The notes: a model not told the origin generated them from the sequence alone. Numbered from the stretch's first letter, positions 6,803-14,101 are shown. The stretch is DNA of 14,101 nucleotides from Peptococcaceae bacterium (GCA_031289815.1 JAITOS010000044.1:1-14101); one strand, 5' to 3'. Numbers and translations: made by a program.

Positions 6803-7869
6803 ATCACCGCCAACAACGCTTGCGCCTGCTTCTCCTTGGCGCTCTCCATCCAGACGCGGTATTCCTCCGACGAAGCCATTTTTAGCCCGCATTTTTCCAC
6901 CACAGGCGTCACTGACCACCTCGTGCGTCCGCCCTCTTTAATATCTTTTTCCCATTGCGAAACGCCCGCCAAGCCTTCATCCGGCGGAATCAGGGACGTA
7001 ATGACGTTGGCGCCGGCCAGTAAACGTTTTTCCAGTCCGGACAAACCCTCCACATCCAGAGACGCGGGAATCAAGCGGTCAGGAAATAGCAGGCGCATGA
7101 CCGCGATATCCAAAAGCTCCATGATGTTGTCCGCCGCTTTTACGCCTTGCATGGGCGTGCCTTTTTGCGGTACAAACGTCATACTCCGCACCTGCATAGC
7201 GCCCAACGCGCGCATTTGCACAAATGATTCCGCATGATCCCGAAGAGTCTCGCCAAAACCAGCCATGATGCCTTCTTCAATCAGCAGCCCTGCCGCCGCC
7301 GCCCGCTGTTTCGCCTGCATACGCGCGTCAAAGCTCTGTCCTAAACGGCGTTTAGCAAAAAGCTCTCGACGATGTGTTTCCTGATAGAGCGCTAACCAAT
7401 CCGCCCCAGCCGCCCGTAAGGCGTCAATCATACGGTCGTCCGGTAATCCCGGTGAGACCATCACCGGCAGCCCTGAGGCGCTTTTAACGGCGGCGGTCAA
7501 AGCCGCTAAGCGCTCCGAGTTTTCCAGATAACCAGCGTCTTCACCCATCGTCAAGTCGATGAGATTCACTCCGGAGGCGGCCAGCAGTCTCGAAGCCTCT
7601 AATATTTCCCGGTCGCTTTTGCGGTATCTCGGCAAACTTGTATGGGAACGGCGATACAGGCAAAAGGCGCAGTCGTTGCGGCAATAGGTCGAAAAATACA
7701 CAAAGCCGTAAGAAAATATTTTGCCGCCAAAATTTTTTTCCCGAACCGCTCTGGCTTGAGCAAAGATTTTTTCAAGGGACGCTTGATCGCGCCTGGAAAG
7801 CAAATAGATGATTTCACTGTTTTTAAGAATATTTCCCTTTCTCACCCTCGCCAATACTTCATCAATCAT
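6799..7869 (-). CDS. pylB: PylB, 3-methylornithine synthase (radical SAM)
   Basis: PylB is the radical SAM mutase that converts L-lysine to 3R-methyl-D-ornithine, the first step of pyrrolysine synthesis. The 356-residue product has TYCRNDCAFCLYRR with the CX3CX2C [4Fe-4S] motif at Cys63, Cys67 and Cys70, then LTMGEDAGY, as in the PylB/HydE/BioB family. HydE and BioB were considered but the pyl neighbours decide the call. The ATG at 7869 lies 10 nt after AGGAGG, 29 nt beyond the pylSc stop. The gene overlaps pylC by 4 nt and stops with TGA. Confidence 0.96.
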   Translation of the reverse strand: MIDEVLARVRKGNILKNSEIIYLLSRRDQASLEKIFAQARAVREKNFGGKIFSYGFVYFSTYCRNDCAFCLYRRSHTSLPRYRKSDREILEASRLLAASGVNLIDLTMGEDAGYLENSERLAALTAAVKSASGLPVMVSPGLPDDRMIDALRAAGADWLALYQETHRRELFAKRRLGQSFDARMQAKQRAAAAGLLIEEGIMAGFGETLRDHAESFVQMRALGAMQVRSMTFVPQKGTPMQGVKAADNIMELLDIAVMRLLFPDRLIPASLDVEGLSGLEKRLLAGANVITSLIPPDEGLAGVSQWEKDIKEGGRTRWSVTPVVEKCGLKMASSEEYRVWMESAKEKQAQALLAVI

Positions 7870-7898
7870 CCGACTCCATCCTCCTTTGTCCCATGCCG

Positions 7899-8732
7899 CT
7901 ATTTGATATTCAGGCGCACGCCGTCCAGATAGCTCAAACTGCGTCCCACCGCGCGGATAGTGTTAGGTTTTTCTTTTGCCTGCAAAAGCCTTTCGATCCC
8001 AAAGCCGATCCCTACCCACGAATCCGTGATCCCCCAGGCGGCGTCCAGCGGATGCGGCCCTTGCGAGCTGGAAGCGACCTCTATCCCTTCGCAAACAACA
8101 TCCAGCGTCGATCCGTAAACGACCGAATCCTCGTATTCAAACGCATAGGCTTCAATCCCCGCCGCCTTCATCACGGCTGCCGCCAATTCTGTAAGGCGCT
8201 GGTCACGCGTTGCCAGCGGCGTCCCCCATTCTACCAGATTCAGCATGGTAAACTCAGCGAGATGACTGTTGCCCTGGGATTCCTTGCGGAAACAAGAGCC
8301 GATCTCAAAAACACCGATGGGTTTTTCCCAGATATTCAGCAAATCCCTGGCGATGTAATATAAATTCGGCGCCAGCATAGGCCGGAGACAATGGTTCGCA
8401 TCCAGCCAGTATACTTGATCGTTCAGCGCGTGATCATCCCCAATGCTCATTTGCCGTAAATGCTTCTTGGATAAGATGGTCGGCGTCGCCACCTGTACAA
8501 AGCCAACGCCCGTCAAGCATTCCGTGAGCCGTTCCTGCATCAGACATAAAGACGGTTTGCGTAAGGTTTCCCGAAAGAGCGCCAGCTGCGCTTTCCCTTC
8601 GCTAATCCGGGACTGTTCGAGCTTCGTATAGGTTTTATTGCGTTCAGCCGCGCCGGTAAACGAACCTCGCAAATCCTCCGCCCGGACGCCCAGTTCGATC
8701 AGCCTCTCCCGTTGAGAAACGGTAAATTCCAC
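7899..8732 (-). CDS. pylSc: PylSc, catalytic domain of split pyrrolysyl-tRNA synthetase
   Basis: This class II synthetase charges pyrrolysine onto tRNA-Pyl. The 277-residue product (D. hafniense PylSc is about 288) has LRPMLAPNLY (116-125), class II motif 2 FEIGSCFRKESQG (142-154) and motif 3 GIGFGIERLL (241-250). MLN (163-165) holds the Asn equivalent to M. mazei Asn346, and VVYG holds Tyr206, equivalent to Tyr384. It ends with SLSYLDGVRLNIK, nearly identical to D. hafniense. I chose a GTG start at 8732, 9 nt after AGGAGGG; an upstream ATG lies inside ramA. The stop is TAG. Readthrough would add Pyl plus 10 residues and end at a TGA (7866-7868) that overlaps the pylB ATG. Confidence 0.96.
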   Translation of the reverse strand: MEFTVSQRERLIELGVRAEDLRGSFTGAAERNKTYTKLEQSRISEGKAQLALFRETLRKPSLCLMQERLTECLTGVGFVQVATPTILSKKHLRQMSIGDDHALNDQVYWLDANHCLRPMLAPNLYYIARDLLNIWEKPIGVFEIGSCFRKESQGNSHLAEFTMLNLVEWGTPLATRDQRLTELAAAVMKAAGIEAYAFEYEDSVVYGSTLDVVCEGIEVASSSQGPHPLDAAWGITDSWVGIGFGIERLLQAKEKPNTIRAVGRSLSYLDGVRLNIK

Positions 8733-8746
8733 CGTGTCTTTCCCTC

Positions 8747-11473
8747 CTATCTCAATTCCGCCTGCCACAAAATCGCTTGCCCCGTTCCGGTGCTGTTCAG
8801 ACACTGATTGCCAACGAAACGGATGCTTTTATCTTCCGCCAGAGCAAACAGGGTATCACGATAATCGACCTCCGGCGGTATTCGTCTGGGTTTCATCCTG
8901 ATGAAACCGCATTTTTGCAAGGAAACAGAGGTTTTGCCGCAAAAATGGATCAGGCCGCGGTCCAGTTCAGGCTCCAGGCGCTTCAAGAGGTCCATGACCG
9001 CTGGCCCGCAGAAATTTTTATACATTCCTTCGCCGACCAGCTCCATCACGCCCACCGTGTCCGCAAAGGAAATGACCTGCACCCCTCCGGCGATGGCTTC
9101 GGCTACGTATAACGCCAGAAAATCCACCACCACCGCCAACGCTTCCTTCACCGCCGCCGCTTCCTTGACGACGCCGCGCATCAACATGGTGGGCTCCAGC
9201 AAACCGCATAATATGGAAAAAGGGCCGCTGATATCCAGGATGATCTTTTCCCCCGTCGCCGCCAGGACGCATTCTATAACCGCGCGCACTGCGCGGGCGG
9301 ACAGAGCTTCGCCGGACAGAGCGCGCAGCTGAGAAATGCGATGATACAGATAACCGTCCGGAACGGGTACGCCATCCTTCCAGCTCATTTTCGCGCCATA
9401 TGCCTGAGCTTCTACCGTCTGCGTCAGCGGCAGACGGATAAAATCCTGTTTTTCCAGCGCCGCCATTTGGCGAATACTCCATAGCATCGTTGCCGCGTCC
9501 GTGTACGCTTTTTCCCCTAAAAGGCGAATCTCCGGCGGTATCGTCCGCTGATCAATCCCGCTGCACGCGAAACTGCCCGGTTGATTCGCCAGAAACAAGT
9601 CTCTCTCATGGGGGATCGCGATCGCTTCCCCAAATTGTTTATAGAATCCTTCATCTACGGCGCTTTCCACGAAGACGACTGATTTTGCGACCCGGTACGC
9701 TTCCGTTCTTTTATCCGTATTGACCAGCGCCAGACGCGCGCCCTCTCCGGCAGCGTTGCCGGCCACGCGTACCTTATCCAGACCGCAATCCGGAAACATT
9801 CCCAGCGCCACGGCGTTTTCCTTATCGATATAATTGCCGAAAGCTCCCGCCAGAACGACGCCGTCAATTTTGTCGATACCGCTCGTCTTCATCAGCGTTT
9901 TAGCGCCGCTGTAAAGCGCCGCTTTGGCCAGCTGCACCGCCCTGACATCCTTCTGGGTCACGGCAATATCCCGTTCTCTTGTGTTCCCGGCAAAATAAAT
10001 TACATACTCATATTTTTTCCCGTCCGCTCCCAGACGAACGCGGGAAGAACGAACGTCTTTGCTGAACTTGCCGTCCGGCAAAATGACGCCCGTCTTCGCC
10101 AATTGAGCGATCGCGTCTATAATGCCGGAGCCGCATATGCCGCGCGGTATTTCCCCGCCAATAACGTCTAATTCCGGTTCCAGAGTTACCGGATCAATCA
10201 GAATATGCTGAATCGCGCCATTTTCCGCGCGCATCCCGCAACTGATCTGCGCCCCCTCCAGCGCCGGTCCGGTAGCGCAGGAAGTGCTATATAGCCCCTG
10301 CTTACCGCCCAGACAGATTTCGCTGTTGGTGCCGATATCGATGATCAATAAATTTTTCTCCTGCTGATAGGGTTCTTCTGAAATCAGCACCGCGGTGCAA
10401 TCCGAGCCGATAAAACCGGCTATGGAAGGCAGGCAATGCACGTTGGCGCCCGGCATAACGTCGAAATTCAGATCACGCGCTTTAATATCCACACTCTCCT
10501 GAAAAGAAGAAATAAAGGGCGCAACCCCGATCGTATCCGGTGGTATATTCAGAGCGATGTGCTGCATGACCGTATTAAAGACCAGCGTCATCTCCACAAT
10601 GTCGCAGGTATTTACCGCCGCTTGGGCGGCAAGCTCGCCGATCAAGCTGTTGACCGTGTCGCACAGCGCCTGATGGAGGGTCGTCAACCCCTCTTCCTGA
10701 TTCATGCAGTAGGAGACGCGGGAGAGCACGTCGGCGCCGAAAGAAACTTGTCGGTTCAGACCGCTGGCGCTCTCCACCAGCTTGCCGGTATTTAAATTAC
10801 ATAAATAAGCGGCCACGGTGGTCGTTCCGATATCCATCGCTACCCCATATAGCTCCCTGATCTGTCCCGGCCGCACACCGATAATTTCATTGTCGTACAA
10901 GATCAGCAGCGTAACCTTCCATTTCGCTTTTCGCAACACAGCGGAAAGCTCTCTTGAAGCTCGGTAATCCATCCGAATATTTTTTAACTGAGGCGCGGTC
11001 TGCGCCAAGGCGTCCTTGATACGGGTAAAATCATCCCGATGGTCTTCCAGGGTAGGCGGCGTCAATTCAAGATAATAAGGAAGAACCGCCGGTTTCAGGA
11101 TGATTTCCCGTCCCCGGACTTTATCCAGAATCAACGGCGTTTCGACCCGGCTCTCCGAAGGCACGAAGATATCGACGTCGCCCAACACCTTGGCGCAACA
11201 GGCCAGCCGCATTCCTTCACTGCGTTCCTGCGCCGTCAGCAACTTCATTTCCTCACTGGTGAGGCGGGTGAGGATTCTGGCCGGAGAAGGGTTCTCTATT
11301 TCCGTCTGAGTTTTTCGGTCAAGGACCAGCACTTTGCATTTACCGCAGGATTTTGCAAAACCGCAGAGAGATTGTATCCTTACCTCCGCTTTGGCCGCCG
11401 CATCCAACAGCAGGGCGCCTTTGGCTACCTCGGCCTTTTTTCCTGACGGGAAAAATGTTACGGTCAAACTCAT
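8747..11473 (-). CDS. RamA-like corrinoid reductive activase fused to a UroD/MtbA-like domain
   Basis: The 908-residue product joins two activities. Residues 1-105 are a plant-type [2Fe-2S] ferredoxin domain (Cys37, Cys43, Cys46, Cys92). Residues of about 120-625 are the ASKHA/DUF4445 activase core with ATP loops DIGTTT (214-219) and DIGTNSE (379-385), plus LAGAFGNYID. Such proteins use ATP to reduce inactive Co(II) corrinoid to Co(I). Residues of about 650-908 resemble UroD-type methylcobamide methyltransferases (MtbA/MtaA): LPLTQTVEAQAYGA, ISGPFSIL, FADTVG and the zinc motif HFC (843-845). This part lacks the first ~60 residues and the C-terminal Cys helix of MtbA, though Cys891 could be an alternative ligand. 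ATG 11473 follows GAGGGGGG; upstream codons overlap tRNA-Pyl and were rejected. The TAG stop lies within the pylSc ribosome site (TAGGAGGG). I infer that it reactivates MtmC; the UroD part could be a docking or methyl-accepting domain. Confidence 0.9.
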   Translation of the reverse strand: MSLTVTFFPSGKKAEVAKGALLLDAAAKAEVRIQSLCGFAKSCGKCKVLVLDRKTQTEIENPSPARILTRLTSEEMKLLTAQERSEGMRLACCAKVLGDVDIFVPSESRVETPLILDKVRGREIILKPAVLPYYLELTPPTLEDHRDDFTRIKDALAQTAPQLKNIRMDYRASRELSAVLRKAKWKVTLLILYDNEIIGVRPGQIRELYGVAMDIGTTTVAAYLCNLNTGKLVESASGLNRQVSFGADVLSRVSYCMNQEEGLTTLHQALCDTVNSLIGELAAQAAVNTCDIVEMTLVFNTVMQHIALNIPPDTIGVAPFISSFQESVDIKARDLNFDVMPGANVHCLPSIAGFIGSDCTAVLISEEPYQQEKNLLIIDIGTNSEICLGGKQGLYSTSCATGPALEGAQISCGMRAENGAIQHILIDPVTLEPELDVIGGEIPRGICGSGIIDAIAQLAKTGVILPDGKFSKDVRSSRVRLGADGKKYEYVIYFAGNTRERDIAVTQKDVRAVQLAKAALYSGAKTLMKTSGIDKIDGVVLAGAFGNYIDKENAVALGMFPDCGLDKVRVAGNAAGEGARLALVNTDKRTEAYRVAKSVVFVESAVDEGFYKQFGEAIAIPHERDLFLANQPGSFACSGIDQRTIPPEIRLLGEKAYTDAATMLWSIRQMAALEKQDFIRLPLTQTVEAQAYGAKMSWKDGVPVPDGYLYHRISQLRALSGEALSARAVRAVIECVLAATGEKIILDISGPFSILCGLLEPTMLMRGVVKEAAAVKEALAVVVDFLALYVAEAIAGGVQVISFADTVGVMELVGEGMYKNFCGPAVMDLLKRLEPELDRGLIHFCGKTSVSLQKCGFIRMKPRRIPPEVDYRDTLFALAEDKSIRFVGNQCLNSTGTGQAILWQAELR

Positions 11474-11515
11474 ATCGGCTTCCCCCCTCGTCTTCGTCCG
11501 GCGGCTGGCATCTCC

Positions 11516-11570
11516 TGAATACGGAATAAAATCAATAAACCAGGCGCTTATTTTCCTTATTCCGTATTCA
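11516..11570. repeat. Perfect 14-bp inverted repeat between tRNA-Pyl and the activase gene
   Basis: TGAATACGGAATAA (11516-11529) is the exact reverse complement of TTATTCCGTATTCA (11557-11570), separated by 27 nt. The spacer holds a smaller possible stem (AATAA/TTATT). On the minus strand no T-run follows, so it is not a typical terminator. It lies in the 119-nt gap between the tRNA 3' end and the activase start. It could be an operator, an RNA-processing site that frees the tRNA, or an mRNA 5' stabiliser. The repeat is directly visible; the role is not. Confidence 0.75.
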
Positions 11571-11592
11571 TCCTGATAAACCTCCGTATATT

Positions 11593-11664
11593 TGGCGGAG
11601 AGTCCGGGGGTTGCACCCGGCTGTACGGATTTAGAGTCCGTATGATCCCTGCGATCCACCCTCC
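11593..11664 (-). tRNA. pylT: tRNA-Pyl (anticodon CUA)
   Basis: This amber-decoding tRNA is 72 nt including an encoded CCA. The 7-bp acceptor stem GGAGGGT/ACTCTCC has one G-U pair. One base (G) leads to a 4-bp D stem (GATC/GATC) with a 5-nt loop, followed by one base. A 6-bp anticodon stem TACGGA/TCCGTA carries loop CTCTAAA (anticodon at 11632-11634). The variable loop is CAG, and the T stem CCGGG/CCCGG has loop TGCAACC. The discriminator is G. The 6-bp anticodon stem, small D loop, 3-nt variable loop and non-canonical T loop are hallmarks of tRNA-Pyl, and the sequence is close to that of D. hafniense. It lies after the mtmB terminator and upstream of the pyl operon; I found no convincing promoter of its own. 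Confidence 0.97.
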
Positions 11665-11716
11665 GTGGTTTGATAACCGCGTCTTGGCAGCGTTGCATTT
11701 CAAGCGTTCATTTTAT

Positions 11717-11767
11717 AGAAACAGCCCTGTGCGGCCGGATCAACAGGCGACCGCGCAGGGCCTTTCT
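11717..11767 (-). terminator. Hairpin terminator after mtmB
   Basis: On the minus strand GCCCTG-C-GCGG pairs with CCGC-A-CAGGGC around one C-A mismatch. Flanking AGAAA and TTTCT extend the stem, and TTTCTATAAAA follows. It lies about 20 nt beyond the mtmB stop and probably ends the mtmC-mtmB transcript before tRNA-Pyl. The A-rich and T-rich flanks mean it could work in both directions. Confidence 0.7.
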
Positions 11768-11786
11768 ACGTCAATTAGCATTACTG

Positions 11787-13178
11787 CTATTTATTCCAGT
11801 ACGTAAGCCCCAGACCGGTCAGGAAATCGATCGCTTGATTATACACCTCCAGATATTCGTCCGTAGGCTGCAACGCTTTCACATCATAGCACTCCGAGAA
11901 CGATTTACCTTTTGGCGCTGTTTTATAGTCCTTCTCATAGCTTGCCACCAATTTATCCAACAGAATATTGGCTTCTTTCAGATCCATTCCCGCCACAGCG
12001 TGCGCAACCTCACCCATCATCCGCGCTTCCATCGCGGTGAACATATCGGTGGATACGCCTTTTGCCGCCGCCACCCCGGAAAGGATCTCCCGCCCGCTGA
12101 TCGTATCGGTGATCGCCTGCGCCGCTGTTTCCAAGAGACACATCAAGGTACACGGTCCCGCCAGCGTATAGTATTGATTTCCCAAAATCATATGGGTATT
12201 CGCCTCAATAGCGCGGGCAGCGTGACCCGCTACCGCCAAGGCTTCTCTGGCGGTGGTAATACCCCACCGTACATGGACCGGGCCGTCGAGATGCCAGGTC
12301 GCCTGAAGCATAACAAATGAATTTATCGTCGTCGCAACGTCAATGATGGCTGTTTCTTCGAGACCACCGGCATAACCACCAAAGATCGGCATCTGCTCCA
12401 CCATGACGACATTCCCCGCTAAAGCATAGTGAGCGCCAACAACCAACGCACCTACGTCGATCTTGAGCTCGTTCAGCTGGGATACCTCATGGCTGTCAGA
12501 TGGCCTCATACCGCCCGGAAAATCCGCCGCAATCACTCCGGCCGGCGATAAAGAAGTTTCGTTCCCCTACAAGCCCATACCGCTTCGGCCCGCCCGGCAT
12601 TGCGCGTCTCGCACAAACAACGCCTCCGAGCGAACCGCCATAATTTCCCACGGACTGTTCGGAACGGGATCTTTTCCCATAATCGTTTGCAAAACCCCAT
12701 CAACAATCGTATCTACCACAGGTTCCTGCGCATAGGACTGGTGAATGGGAATGAATAATTCTTCGGAACAAGGCGAACCTGTCGGGCCACCCTGAATCAC
12801 CGGCGGCTTTTTATCTTTATAGCTGCGCGGTACGACCAGAATGGCTTCTTTCCCTTCTCCATAGGTGAAGGAACGCGGAGCGCCTTCAATCGCGTGCAGA
12901 ATTTCATCGCGGGTGTATTTAATGACCCTGCCGGTATCAATACAATAAATCCCGCATCTTTCCAGCATTTCCAGACCAGCCTGGAAGAGATTATTCACTA
13001 ATTGTTCGTCTTCGGGAATGATCTTGGTTTTGTCGATTTTAATCTGATATTTCGTTTTAAGCTCTGTGGCTGTTTGCGGTACGATCTTATAATCCCAATC
13101 GTTTTCCGCTACTTTAGCGCCGGTTTTTGCCCGATCATAGACATCGAACATCGTTACTTTTTTGCCGATGGCTCTCAT
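11787..13178 (-). CDS. mtmB: MtmB, monomethylamine:corrinoid methyltransferase with in-frame pyrrolysine
   Basis: MtmB moves the methyl group of monomethylamine to the Co(I) corrinoid of MtmC; pyrrolysine in the active site binds the amine. Read through the amber codon at 12567-12569, the product is 463 residues with Pyl at 204 (M. barkeri MtmB: 458, Pyl at 202). The context AGRSGMGL-O-GNETSLS closely matches the archaeal AGRPGMGV-O-GPETSLS. Homology continues on both sides: VIQGGPTGSPCSEE, SYAQEPVVDTIVDGV before it; SDSHEVSQLNELKID, EQMPIFGGYAGG, WHLDGPVHVRWG and GREILSGVAAAKGV after it. This is recoding, not a pseudogene. The ATG at 13178 overlaps the mtmC TGA (ATGA) and follows GGAGGG. The terminal stop is also TAG, then CAG and TAA, so the protein may end in WNK or, if the stop is suppressed, in WNK-O-Q. 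A terminator follows. Confidence 0.97.
12567..12569 (-). other. Pyrrolysine (amber) codon 204 of mtmB
   Basis: The codon is TAG on the minus strand (CTA on plus), flanked by CTG (Leu) and GGG (Gly). Both sides stay in one frame and both match MtmB. tRNA-Pyl and the complete pylSc-B-C-D-Sn set in this window can decode it. I did not identify a clear PYLIS stem-loop just downstream. Confidence 0.97.
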
Positions 13179-13846
13179 TTTCCAGTCCCTCCTTTTTTCG
13201 CCGCGAGCAGTTTTTTGGCGATTAACACCGCGTCAGGCGCCGTGTCTCCATAACCGTCCGCCCCAATCTGCTCGCACCATTCCTCTGAAACAGGCGCGCC
13301 GCCGTACAGAACGACGAACTGATCACGAATCCCTTCTTCCTGCAACAGGCGGATGATATCTCTCTGCGCCGGCATGGTGGTCGTCATCAACGCCGAACCG
13401 GCAATGACGTCAACTTTATATTCCTTGGCTTTAGCCACGACCTCCTCCACCGGAACGTCTCGCCCAAGGTCGAATACTTCAAAATTATTAGCGCTGAACA
13501 TGGTCTTGACGATGTTCTTTCCAATATCATGAATGTCACCCTGAACGGTGTGAATTAATACCCGTCCGCTGGAGGCGGCCGATTTTTCTTCATCCGTCAA
13601 ACCGCTGGTCAGGATCGCCACCGCTTTCTCAAAGGCTTCCGCCGAAACCAAAAGATGCGGCACAAAGGCTTCTCCTTCATCAAATAAATCGCTCATCACC
13701 TGCATTCCTGGGGATAAACCGCCGCTGATAGCCTCGACAGGATCAATTCCGGCTTCAAGAGCGCTTTTCGCCGCCGCCTCCGCCAGATCGACGTCCATCT
13801 CCACAATAGCTTCTTTCAGTTTGTCAAAAATCTCTTGCTTACTCAT
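13175..13846 (-). CDS. mtmC: MtmC, monomethylamine corrinoid protein
   Basis: The 223-residue B12-binding protein takes the methyl group from MtmB and passes it on. Residues 1-90 are the helical cap and 94-223 the B12 domain, with GDIHDIG (103-109, His106 the predicted lower cobalt ligand), SALMT (151-155) and YGG (181-183). I chose ATG 13846 because GGAGG lies 9 nt upstream and homology begins at MSKQEIFDKL; the longer frame to 13948 adds unrelated sequence. The TGA overlaps the mtmB ATG by 4 nt, which pairs the two as partners and supports naming it mtmC over its paralogues mtbC and mttC. Confidence 0.94.
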   Translation of the reverse strand: MSKQEIFDKLKEAIVEMDVDLAEAAAKSALEAGIDPVEAISGGLSPGMQVMSDLFDEGEAFVPHLLVSAEAFEKAVAILTSGLTDEEKSAASSGRVLIHTVQGDIHDIGKNIVKTMFSANNFEVFDLGRDVPVEEVVAKAKEYKVDVIAGSALMTTTMPAQRDIIRLLQEEGIRDQFVVLYGGAPVSEEWCEQIGADGYGDTAPDAVLIAKKLLAAKKGGTGK

Positions 13847-13986
13847 GTACACATACCTCCTTTTTTCTCCGTCTGCAAGCAACTCGCCTCTCATTCTGCT
13901 GTCAAAGCCGCCTGTTTCCCTTGGGCATCCCTCCTCCTTCGCTGCCAACGCAACGCCTTTTTATCTTTTGCCAAGCCGCAACCGCC

Positions 13987-14101
13987 CTAAAACCCCAGAC
14001 AACGCACGAATAATTTATCGAACCCCTCCTGATTGGCCAGCTCCACGCAGGTGATTTCTTGGACCAGCCGCTCCATTTCGCCGCGGCAGGACTGATTCAA
14101 T
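13987..14101 (-). CDS. C-terminal end of a probable RamA/DUF4445-type corrinoid activase
   Basis: Only the last 37 codons are inside the window, in the frame beginning at 14100. The ending EITCVELANQEGFDKLFVRC followed by LGF resembles the C-terminus of DUF4445/ASKHA reductive activases (a ...yvELs..p.F...F...l.F pattern). It also parallels VVFVESAVDEGFYKQFGEAI in the activase at 8747-11473. A corrinoid activase beside mtmCB makes sense. The stop is TAG; the next in-frame stop is TGA at 13891-13893. It lies 140 nt upstream of mtmC. The fragment is short, so the assignment is tentative. Confidence 0.5.
   Translation of the reverse strand, partial: LNQSCRGEMERLVQEITCVELANQEGFDKLFVRCLGF

Noticed and set aside
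11665..11716. Promoter for tRNA-Pyl
   Set aside because: TTGAAA and TATAAA-like boxes occur, but none pair at a suitable spacing, so I could not support a call.
11670..12320. 216-residue open frame on the plus strand
   Set aside because: It is antisense to mtmB and its terminator and shows no recognisable domain.
12500..12566. PYLIS-type stem-loop after the mtmB amber codon
   Set aside because: GC-rich complementary pieces exist, but no single convincing stem-loop could be drawn by eye; folding software would be needed.
11787..13178. Two separate genes or an mtmB pseudogene split by a stop
   Set aside because: The stop is TAG at the known Pyl position, both halves are in one frame and match MtmB throughout, and tRNA-Pyl with the pyl genes is present.
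13877..13930. Eight-codon leader peptide or promoter (TTGACA) upstream of mtmC
   Set aside because: The GGAGGAGGG is too close to its ATG, and no acceptable -10 box lies 16-18 nt after the TTGACA.

Overview
The window looks like a bacterial pyrrolysine (Pyl) locus joined to a monomethylamine methyltransferase module. Every supported gene is on the minus strand, so the biological order runs from high to low coordinates. The source is probably a Gram-positive anaerobe (Bacillota, Clostridia or Negativicutes type). The reasons are strong GGAGG-type ribosome sites, pyrrolysyl-tRNA synthetase split into separate catalytic (PylSc) and tRNA-binding (PylSn) proteins, the order pylSc-pylB-pylC-pylD-pylSn as in Desulfitobacterium hafniense, and a cobalamin riboswitch. 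Methanosarcina instead has a single fused PylS. The species cannot be named from this sequence.

Module 1 (14101-11717) begins with the last 37 residues of a probable reductive activase cut off by the window edge. It continues with a corrinoid protein (mtmC) and the methyltransferase mtmB, which overlap by ATGA. mtmB has one in-frame TAG at codon 204, matching the Pyl position of Methanosarcina MtmB, and must be read as one 463-residue gene. A hairpin terminator follows.

Module 2 (11664-3345) opens with tRNA-Pyl (anticodon CUA, encoded CCA) and a perfect 14-bp inverted repeat. A tightly packed operon follows: a RamA-like corrinoid activase fused to a shortened UroD/MtbA-like methyltransferase domain, then pylSc, pylB, pylC, pylD, pylSn, a GNAT acetyltransferase and a second corrinoid protein with no methyltransferase partner in view. 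Together these make pyrrolysine, charge it to the tRNA, build MtmB, carry the methyl group on the corrinoid protein and reactivate oxidised corrinoid.

Module 3 (3344-1) has a probable promoter, a cobalamin riboswitch with a terminator-type expression platform, a secreted PQQ-like beta-propeller protein and a secreted protein with an InlB-like repeat that runs off the window. I infer a B12-repressed cell-surface function, possibly corrinoid capture, which would suit the corrinoid-dependent metabolism next door.

The most unusual points are: (a) five gene ends use TAG as the stop although TAG is also a sense codon here, and at three junctions amber readthrough would carry ribosomes into the next start region; (b) the activase-UroD fusion; (c) the riboswitch-controlled secreted proteins; and (d) the acetyltransferase and orphan corrinoid protein inside the pyl operon.
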